From: Streptomyces reniochalinae
GTDB lineage: Bacteria > Actinomycetota > Actinomycetes > Streptomycetales > Streptomycetaceae
Reading direction: 5' to 3'
Assembly (NCBI RefSeq): GCF_003323735.1
Contig: NZ_QOIM01000040.1
Span: 62,001-126,000, forward strand
DNA: 64,000 nucleotides
Below the pieces are notes generated by a model. That model did not search any database and was not told the DNA's origin. It saw nothing but the letters and a program-made list of their open reading frames with translations. A program made the position numbers and the translations under genes. Of the stretch, positions 57,741-64,000 are shown in pieces (position 1 is the first letter of the stretch; each line of letters begins with the position of its first letter).

Positions 57741-57865
57741 GCCCCGCGCCCAGGACCGACGCCGCGCCGCTGCCCGCAGCCAACACGGCCGCCCCACCCT
57801 TGGGTTCGCCTCTCACGGGCCGGGCGTAGGCTCCCGTGACAGTGGGACGACGAAGGGACAGCGGA

Positions 57866-58681
57866 GTGAGTGAGCACAACAGCCCGTCGAGTGGCGTCGG
57901 CGAACGGGCGACCACGGTGGCCCACAACGCCAGGGTGTGGAACTACTGGCTCGGCGGCAAGAACTACTACCCCGTCGACAAGGAGATCGGCGACCACGTG
58001 CTGAGCATGTTCCCCACCATCGTCGAAGCGGCCCGCGCCGACCGTGCGTTCCTCCGCCGCGCCGTCACCCACCTGACCGAGACGGCGGGGATCCGGCAGT
58101 TCCTCGACATCGGGACCGGGCTGCCCACCGTCGACAACACGCACGAGGTCGCCCAGCGCATCGCGCCCGAGTCACGGATCGTGTACGTCGACAACGACCC
58201 CACCGTCCTCGTGCACGCCCGCGCCCTGCTCACCGGCTCTCCAGAGGGCGCCACCGACTACATCGACGCGGACGCGCACGAGCCGGAGGCGATTGTGCAA
58301 GGTGCCGCCCGCACCCTGGACTTCGACCGTCCGGTGGCCGTGATGATGCTCGGCATACTCAACTTCGTCCTGGACACGGACACGGCGAAGGGCATCGTGC
58401 GGCGGATCATGGACGCCGTGCCCTCCGGCAGCTACCTCGTCCTCACCCACCCCACCCTGGAGATCGGTGGCGAGGGCGGCGCCGCGATGATGCGGTTCTG
58501 GAACGAGAACGCGAAGCCGCCGATCACCGGCCGCGACAGCGCCCAGATCGCGGACTTCTTCGAAGGTCTTCAGATGCTGGAGCCGGGCATCGTGCCCTGC
58601 TCGCAGTGGCGGCCCGAACAGCCGGCGGACGTGAGCGAACGGGAGGTCGCCGAGTTCGGCGTGGTCGGCCGCAAACCGTGA
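57866..58681 (+). CDS. DUF574-type SAM-dependent methyltransferase
   Basis: The 271-residue protein belongs to the Streptomyces-expanded DUF574/Methyltransf_19 family: ARVWNYWLGGKNYYPVDKEIGD near residue 22, the SAM motif FLDIGTGLPTVDNTHEVAQ near 78, VYVDNDPTVLVHARALL near 103 and VMMLGILNFVLD near 160. These proteins are common in Streptomyces and often sit near regulatory or secondary metabolism genes; substrates are mostly unknown. GTG at 57866 is used, in line with GAAGGGA upstream; an extension to 57836 adds ten residues. Convergent with the XRE-MurA gene across a strong terminator. Confidence 0.85.
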   Translation: MSEHNSPSSGVGERATTVAHNARVWNYWLGGKNYYPVDKEIGDHVLSMFPTIVEAARADRAFLRRAVTHLTETAGIRQFLDIGTGLPTVDNTHEVAQRIAPESRIVYVDNDPTVLVHARALLTGSPEGATDYIDADAHEPEAIVQGAARTLDFDRPVAVMMLGILNFVLDTDTAKGIVRRIMDAVPSGSYLVLTHPTLEIGGEGGAAMMRFWNENAKPPITGRDSAQIADFFEGLQMLEPGIVPCSQWRPEQPADVSEREVAEFGVVGRKP

Positions 58682-58700
58682 CCGGACGGGCCGCGGCCCG

Positions 58701-58749
58701 CGGCGCCCCTTTCCGACCCCGCGTGCGTGCGGGCCGGAAAGGGGCGCCG
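58701..58749. terminator. Strong bidirectional terminator
   Basis: A perfect 15-base stem (outer arms CGGCGCCCCTTTCCG and its complement) encloses a smaller CCCGC/GCGGG hairpin. It separates the convergent methyltransferase and XRE-MurA genes. Confidence 0.85.
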
Positions 58750-58768
58750 TACCACGGCGCGCCGCCCC

Positions 58769-60298
58769 TCAGATGTCCCTGAACGTCTCGATCTGTGCGC
58801 CCACCTCGTTGAGGCGCTCCGCCAGGTCCTCGTAGCCGCGGTTGATGACGTACACGTTCCGCAAGACCGAGGTGCCCTCCGCCGCCATCATGGCCAGCAG
58901 GACGACGACGGCCGGGCGCAGCGCGGGCGGGCACATCATCTCGGAGGCGCGCCAGCGCGTGGGCCCCTCGACCAGGACCCGGTGCGGGTCGAGCAACTGG
59001 AGCCTGCCGCCGAGCCGGTTGAGGTCGGTCAGGTAGATGGCCCGGTTGTCGTAGACCCAGTCGTGGATGAGGGTCTGGCCCTGGGCCGAGGCGGCGATGG
59101 CGGCGAAGAAGGGGACGTTGTCGATGTTGAGGCCGGGGAACGGCATGGGGTGGATCTTGTCGATGGGCGCCTCCAGCTTGGAGGGCCGCACCGTCAGGTC
59201 CGTCAGCCTCGTACGCCCGTTGTCGGCCGCGTACTCGGCGCTGCGGTCGAAGTCGAGGCCCATCTCCTCCAGGACCGCGAGTTCGATCTCCATGAACTCG
59301 GCGGGCACGCGCCGCACCGTCAGCTCCGACTCGGTGACGATGGCGGCGGCCACCAGGCTCATGGCCTCGACCGGGTCCTCGGACGGCGAGTAGTCCACGT
59401 CCGTGTCGATGACCGGGACGCCGTGCACCGTCAGCGTGGTGGAGCCGATGCCGTCCACGCGCACGCCGAGCTGCTCCAGGAAGAAGCACAGGTCCTGGAC
59501 CATGTAGTTGGACGAGGCGTTGCGGATGACCGTGACGCCTTCGTGCCGGGCGGCGGCCAGCAGCGCGTTCTCGGTGACGGTGTCCCCGCGCTCGGTCAGC
59601 ACGATCGGCCGCTTGGGCGCGACCCCGGCTTCCACGTCGGCGTGGTAGATGCCTTCGGTGGCGGTGACCGCGAGTCCGAAGTGGCGCAGCGCGCTCATGT
59701 GCGGCTCGACCGTACGGGTGCCCAGGTCGCAGCCGCCCGCGTAGGGGATGCGGAAGTGGTCCATCCGGTGCAGCAGCGGGCCGAGGAACATGATGATGCT
59801 CCGCGTGCGCCGCGCGGCTTCCTGGTCGATCGAGTCGAGATCCAGCTCGGCGGGCGGCACGATTTCCAGGTCGGCGCCGCCGTTGATCCACCGGCACCGC
59901 ACTCCGATGGAGGAGAGGACCTCCAGGATGCGGTAGACCTCCTCGATCCGGGCGACTCGACGCAGCACCGTGCGACCGGAGTTGAGCAGCGAACCGCACA
60001 ACAGCGCCACGCACGCGTTCTTGCTGGTCTTGACGTCGATGCTGCCGGACAGGCGGCGCCCGCCCACCACGCGCAGATGCATCGGGCCCGAGTACCCCAG
60101 CGAGACGATCTCGCTGTCCAGCGCCTCGGAGATCCGGGCGATCATCTCAAGGCTGATGTTCTGGTTGCCGCGCTCGATGCGGTTCACCGCGCTCTGGCTG
60201 GTGCCGAGCGCTTCGGCCAGTTGAGACTGCGTCATACCGCGGTGCTGGCGGGCATCGCGGATCAACTGGCCGATACGGGCGAGGTAGTCGTCGGTCAT
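58769..60298 (-). CDS. XRE-type HTH fused to a MurA/EPSP-synthase-like domain
   Basis: The 509-residue protein starts with an XRE helix-turn-helix (residues 5-65, GMTQSQLAEALGTSQSAVNRIERGNQNIS) followed by an enolpyruvyl-transferase fold related to MurA (about 70-505). MurA hallmarks are present: VKTSKNACVALL (substrate lysine/asparagine) and PYAGGCDLGTRTVEPHMSAL with the active-site cysteine, though the usual RP is RT. The loop holding the catalytic aspartate is changed (FPGLNIDNVPFF instead of FPTD). It may therefore be a regulator using the fold to bind UDP-GlcNAc or PEP rather than a cell-wall enzyme. I recall this gene next to acnA in S. coelicolor. Palindrome at 60308-60327 is just upstream. 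Confidence 0.85.
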   Translation of the reverse strand: MTDDYLARIGQLIRDARQHRGMTQSQLAEALGTSQSAVNRIERGNQNISLEMIARISEALDSEIVSLGYSGPMHLRVVGGRRLSGSIDVKTSKNACVALLCGSLLNSGRTVLRRVARIEEVYRILEVLSSIGVRCRWINGGADLEIVPPAELDLDSIDQEAARRTRSIIMFLGPLLHRMDHFRIPYAGGCDLGTRTVEPHMSALRHFGLAVTATEGIYHADVEAGVAPKRPIVLTERGDTVTENALLAAARHEGVTVIRNASSNYMVQDLCFFLEQLGVRVDGIGSTTLTVHGVPVIDTDVDYSPSEDPVEAMSLVAAAIVTESELTVRRVPAEFMEIELAVLEEMGLDFDRSAEYAADNGRTRLTDLTVRPSKLEAPIDKIHPMPFPGLNIDNVPFFAAIAASAQGQTLIHDWVYDNRAIYLTDLNRLGGRLQLLDPHRVLVEGPTRWRASEMMCPPALRPAVVVLLAMMAAEGTSVLRNVYVINRGYEDLAERLNEVGAQIETFRDI

Positions 60299-60307
60299 GC
60301 GAAGAGA

Positions 60308-60327
60308 CTATCTCAGATGTGAGATAG
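60308..60327. promoter_or_regulatory. Palindromic operator at the XRE-MurA start
   Basis: Eight-base arms CTATCTCA and TGAGATAG around a four-base centre (20 bp). It lies 10 bases before the ATG at 60298, and its TATCTC-N6-GAGATA core is the same as in the acnA promoter. Confidence 0.7.
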
Positions 60328-60435
60328 CGGCTCACTCGGGGGGTCGTGGCGCGTCGAAGAGGCGAAGAACCGCCCGAATGCCACGGCCGGCTTGCGTCCC
60401 GGCCCCGGCGGGTCGCCAGGATGCCGGATGTGACG

Positions 60436-60491
60436 TGTAAACAAAATGTTCACAACCGAAAGTTGACAACGCATGTCCGGCGACGGATGCT
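60436..60491 (+). promoter_or_regulatory. Leaderless promoter and upstream palindrome for the DNA-binding protein gene
   Basis: TTGACA (60463-60468) and GATGCT (60486-60491) are 17 bases apart. The -10 ends six bases before the ATG at 60498, and no ribosome site is present, so a leaderless mRNA is expected. TGTAAAC-N5-GTTCACA (60436-60454) is a 6-of-7 palindrome eight bases upstream of the -35, in an activator position. Confidence 0.65.
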
Positions 60492-60497
60492 GTCCCC

Positions 60498-60956
60498 ATG
60501 ACATCCGTCGACGAACCACAGCCCGTGGACCAGGACCCCTTCACGCCCCCGCACCCCGACCAGGCCAGGGCCCGGCGCGCACACGCCGCGCTCTTCCGTA
60601 TCGCCGAGCGGCACGCGGCGACCGAGGCGCAGCGGGCCCGGCAGGTCCACCCCGCGATGCCGGGCGCGCACGAGGCCGTGCGCCTGGTCGCCTTCCTGCT
60701 CAGCGGGGCCGCGAGCGCCCAGGAGGGCGAACCGGCGGTGGACGAGGCGGACATCACCGCGGCGCTCACTCTCGTGCCCCGGGTGCGCGGAGAGCTGGAC
60801 GAACTGGAGGAGGGGCTGGTGCGGATGGCGCGCGGGCGGGACATGACGTGGCCGCAGATCGCCTTCGGCCTCGGCCTGGGCACCCCGCAGGCCGCCCGCC
60901 AGCGCTATGAACGGCTCGCCGAACGGACGCGCTCGGGCGAGCCCGAGGACGCGTAG
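60498..60956 (+). CDS. Putative DNA-binding protein with C-terminal HTH
   Basis: The 152-residue protein has a mainly helical N-terminal half (HAALFRIAERHAATEAQRARQ) and a C-terminal helix-turn-helix-like stretch near residues 110-140 (LVRMARGRDMTWPQIAFGLGLGTPQAARQRYERL). I do not recognise a named family; similar short HTH proteins are common in Streptomyces. The ATG at 60498 has no ribosome site and its promoter is placed for a leaderless transcript. Divergent from the XRE-MurA gene across 199 bases that contain both operators. Confidence 0.65.
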   Translation: MTSVDEPQPVDQDPFTPPHPDQARARRAHAALFRIAERHAATEAQRARQVHPAMPGAHEAVRLVAFLLSGAASAQEGEPAVDEADITAALTLVPRVRGELDELEEGLVRMARGRDMTWPQIAFGLGLGTPQAARQRYERLAERTRSGEPEDA

Positions 60957-61351
60957 GCCCGTCCCCGGGCGGGCGGCGGAAGCGTCCGGCCGCTGTCCCT
61001 TCAGGCGGGGGCCGCCCGGCCGGACGGGCGGACGTCGGCCCCCGCCCACTGTCCGGACCACCGGTCTGACGGCCGGCGGCCAGGGCCAGGGCCAGGGGCC
61101 GGGTTACCGGTACGTCGGCCACCGGCCCGTCTGCCACCAGTCCTTCAGCCCGGCGCCCGTCACCGGCTCCTCGGCCGCTGCCCGGCCGGGGGCGACCCCG
61201 CACTCGTGGCGGAAGCTGGGGCCCGCCAACGCCCGGGGCGGGGTCCCGCCCAACGTCCGGGTGGGGACGGCGCCAGGGAGGGGTCCAGTCCAACTTCCGG
61301 GGGCCTGGGCGCCGGTCCGACGCCCGGGCCCGCCCGGCGGTGGCCGGCCGG
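60957..61351. other. Long intergenic region with repeats
   Basis: The 395 bases lie between convergent genes and have no supportable ORF. Contents are a CCAGGG hexamer repeat (61082-61100) and degenerate direct repeats around CCAAC(G/T)(C/T)CCGGG (61225-61310). Minus-strand frames through it end in a Trp/Pro-rich tail with no family features. Confidence 0.5.
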
Positions 61352-62773
61352 TCAGCGACCGGCCGCGTCCTCGCCGCGCACCCTCAGCACCAGCTTGTTG
61401 ACCGCCCACAGCGCGACGCCGATCAGTACCAGGACTCCCGCCCTGATGTAGACGCCGGCCTCGCGGTCGGCCAGCGGGCTGGCGAGGATCAGCGCGGTGA
61501 CGGCCCCCAGTACGGGCACCGCTGTGGGTGCCCGGAAGTGGTGTTGCTCCACCCGGTCGCGGCGCAGCACCAGGACGGCCACGTTGACGACGGCGAAGAC
61601 GCACAGCAGCAGGAACGACGTGGTGTCGCCCAGCCCCGCGATCTCACCCGTGGACACCAGGCCGATCGCCAGCAGCGTCACGAAGACGATGCCGACGATG
61701 GGGGTGCGGCGCCCGGGCAGTACCCGGCCCATGGCGCGGGGCAGGATGCGCTCGTTCGCCATGCCGTAGCACAGCCGTGAGGCCATCATGATGTTGATCA
61801 GCGCCGAGTTGGAGACGGCGAACAGCGCGATCACGGCGAACAGCTCGTGGGGGAAGTCGACACCACCCGCCTTGACCACTTCCAGCAGCGGGCCGCTCGA
61901 CTTCTCCAGCGTGCTCGTCGGGACGAGCAGCGAGGAGACCAGCGCGACGAGGACGTAGACGGTGCCGGTGACCGCGACGCCGAGGAAGATGCCGCGCGGG
62001 AAGGTGCGCTGCGGGTTCACGGTCTCCTCCGCCATGTTGACCGAGTCCTCGAACCCGACGAACGCGAAGAAGCCGAGCGCGGTGGCGCCGAGGACGCCGG
62101 AGAAGAGGGCGTAGCCGGTGCCGCCGGTCTCCAAATCGCCCAGCCGTGAGGGGTCGCCGTCCCCGGAGAGGGCCGCGTAGAGGCCGATGCCGAGGATGAT
62201 GGCCAGCCCGGTGATCTCCACCAGGGTGAGGACGACGTTCGCCTTCACCGACTCCGAGACGCCGCGCAGGTTGAGTGCCGCCAGGGCGAGCACGAACAGG
62301 ATCGCCATCAGTGTCGCGGGCAGGGCGCCGTTCGTCAGCTCGTCCAGGTAGTCGCCGCTGAAGGCCAGCGCCGCCGCGCTCGCGGAGGACAGCCCCGAGC
62401 ACATCACCATGAAGGCGACGATGAAGGTCAGGAAGGGCACCTTGAACGCGCGCTGCGTGTAGAGCGCGGCGCCGGCCGCCTTCGGATACTTGCCGACCAG
62501 TTCCACGTACGAGGCGGCCGTCAGCAGTGCGACGACGAAGCCGATCGCGAACGGCAGCCACAGCGCGCCGCCGACCTTCCCGGCGACCTTGCCCGTCGTG
62601 GCGTAGATCCCGGTGCCCAGGATGTCGCCGATCACGAACAGGATCAGCAGCTTCGGCCCGATGGCCCGCTTCAGTGCGGGCTCCTCCGGCCGGCCGGGTC
62701 CGCGCGGCGCGGGGGCCGCTGGGTCTGTGGAGGACACGGCACCACTGTGCGGCAGAGGGCGGCGCGGGTCCAT
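61352..62773 (-). CDS. APC-superfamily permease
   Basis: The 473-residue protein has about twelve membrane helices. It starts LKRAIGPKLLILFVIGDILGTGIYATTGKVAGKVGGALW, with the APC binding motif GDILGTGIY. GFFAFVGFEDSVNMAEETVNPQRTFP near residue 235 is the family signature. The substrate is likely an amino acid or polyamine. The start is uncertain: ATG at 62773 and GTG at 62737 are both possible and neither has a good ribosome site. It is divergent from acnA, which suggests no functional link. Confidence 0.82.
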   Translation of the reverse strand: MDPRRPLPHSGAVSSTDPAAPAPRGPGRPEEPALKRAIGPKLLILFVIGDILGTGIYATTGKVAGKVGGALWLPFAIGFVVALLTAASYVELVGKYPKAAGAALYTQRAFKVPFLTFIVAFMVMCSGLSSASAAALAFSGDYLDELTNGALPATLMAILFVLALAALNLRGVSESVKANVVLTLVEITGLAIILGIGLYAALSGDGDPSRLGDLETGGTGYALFSGVLGATALGFFAFVGFEDSVNMAEETVNPQRTFPRGIFLGVAVTGTVYVLVALVSSLLVPTSTLEKSSGPLLEVVKAGGVDFPHELFAVIALFAVSNSALINIMMASRLCYGMANERILPRAMGRVLPGRRTPIVGIVFVTLLAIGLVSTGEIAGLGDTTSFLLLCVFAVVNVAVLVLRRDRVEQHHFRAPTAVPVLGAVTALILASPLADREAGVYIRAGVLVLIGVALWAVNKLVLRVRGEDAAGR

Positions 62774-62871
62774 GGGTCGGACAGGGATCGGCGCGCCGCC
62801 GCGGCGGGCGTGTCGGCGAGGTCGTCTCGGGGCACCCGGTGGTGGCCCCGCATGTGCGTCCGGGGGCAGGC

Positions 62872-62920
62872 ATGACCGGCGCGCGCTCGTGTACTAGAGT
62901 TATCTCGACATCGAGATAAC
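62872..62920 (+). promoter_or_regulatory. acnA promoter overlapped by a palindromic operator
   Basis: ATGACC (62872-62877) and TAGAGT (62895-62900) are 17 bases apart. The palindrome with nine-base arms GTTATCTCG/CGAGATAAC (62899-62920, centre ACAT) starts at the end of the -10 and covers the transcription start. Its core TATCTC-N6-GAGATA is the same as in the operator at 60308. Confidence 0.7.
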
Positions 62921-62975
62921 TGGCGACGGCAAACGTCGCGGTCGCTGTCGCGAGGCGGCACGGGTGGACGGTGAG

Positions 62976-62994
62976 TCAAGTAAGGCTTACCTAA
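62976..62994. promoter_or_regulatory. Iron-box-like (DtxR/DmdR) site in the acnA leader
   Basis: On the minus strand the 19 bases beginning TTAGGTAAG agree with the DtxR/IdeR consensus, an interrupted TTAGGTTAG palindrome, at 14 positions. The site lies 66-84 bases before the acnA GTG. Aconitase contains a 4Fe-4S cluster, so iron control is reasonable. Confidence 0.5.
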
Positions 62995-63059
62995 CTTCGT
63001 GACCCGCTCACCATAGCGCACCGGCGGCCGATGCACACAAGGCACTGAAGGAGACTGTC

Positions 63060-64000
<941 letters not shown>

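Noticed and set aside
60766..61604. Minus-strand frames in the 60957-61351 gap
   Set aside because: Proline/glycine/arginine-rich, no ribosome site and no recognised motif; they overlap real genes at both ends.

Overview
The window is chromosomal DNA from a high-GC actinomycete, almost certainly a Streptomyces. Signs are the very high third-position GC, frequent GTG starts, GTGA/ATGA stop-start overlaps, Streptomyces-type families (MASE1, SpoIIE phosphatases, DUF574 methyltransferase, DUF5954, DUF3099, CGNR), F420-type oxidoreductases, and an XRE-MurA fusion gene beside acnA, an arrangement I recall from S. coelicolor. I count about 58 genes. I see no tRNA, rRNA, CRISPR array, prophage or intact insertion sequence.

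Layout. 1-6829 holds a PLP decarboxylase, a PucR regulator and a large sensor/SpoIIE phosphatase, all on the minus strand. 7083-15078 is a complete eight-gene yhf-type cluster (regulator, PRD protein, DUF2620, membrane protein, phosphotriesterase homologue, two PLP proteins, phosphopentomutase-like enzyme) of unknown pathway, with its own promoter and repeated operator. 15276-19459 carries single-gene functions and a split MASE1/SpoIIE pair. 19730-28591 is a SigK-type region like the mycobacterial sigK/rskA neighbourhood: fasciclin lipoprotein, molybdopterin oxidoreductase, FAD oxidase, DUF1365, cyclopropane synthase, a deleted second synthase, anti-sigma RskA and SigK. A CCATCC-N16-CGAATG promoter and an 18-codon leader ORF lie ahead of sigK. 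28877-36046 has a DUF5954 protein, an arginine deiminase set (arcA, arcB, permease; no arcC), homocysteine methyltransferase and an LLM oxidoreductase. 36090-39914 has a TetR/NTF2/metallochaperone unit, two perfect DnaA boxes, and a MazG/AAA pair.

40127-48490 looks like a CoA-dependent aromatic acid pathway: aryl-CoA ligase, fused flavin monooxygenase/old-yellow-enzyme, enoyl-CoA hydratase, acyl-CoA dehydrogenase and RidA, under a PaaX repressor. The fusion architecture and the RidA gene point to 2-aminobenzoate (anthranilate) or a related aromatic acid. 48591-57740 has a CGNR regulator, a transporter, a FAD oxidase, a sugar isomerase/dehydrogenase pair, and an AtzG/AtzE amidase unit with a metallo-hydrolase and a TetR gene tied together by three copies of one operator. 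57866-64000 ends with a methyltransferase, the XRE-MurA fusion, a leaderless DNA-binding protein gene, an APC transporter, and acnA (cut by the window edge). The XRE-MurA and acnA promoters share a TATCTC-N6-GAGATA operator, and acnA also has an iron-box-like site.

Regulation is the most readable layer. Several regulators sit beside palindromes that overlap recognisable promoters, and at least three genes (7083, 49166 minus, 60498) look leaderless. Assignments rest on reading motifs by eye; no database search was possible.
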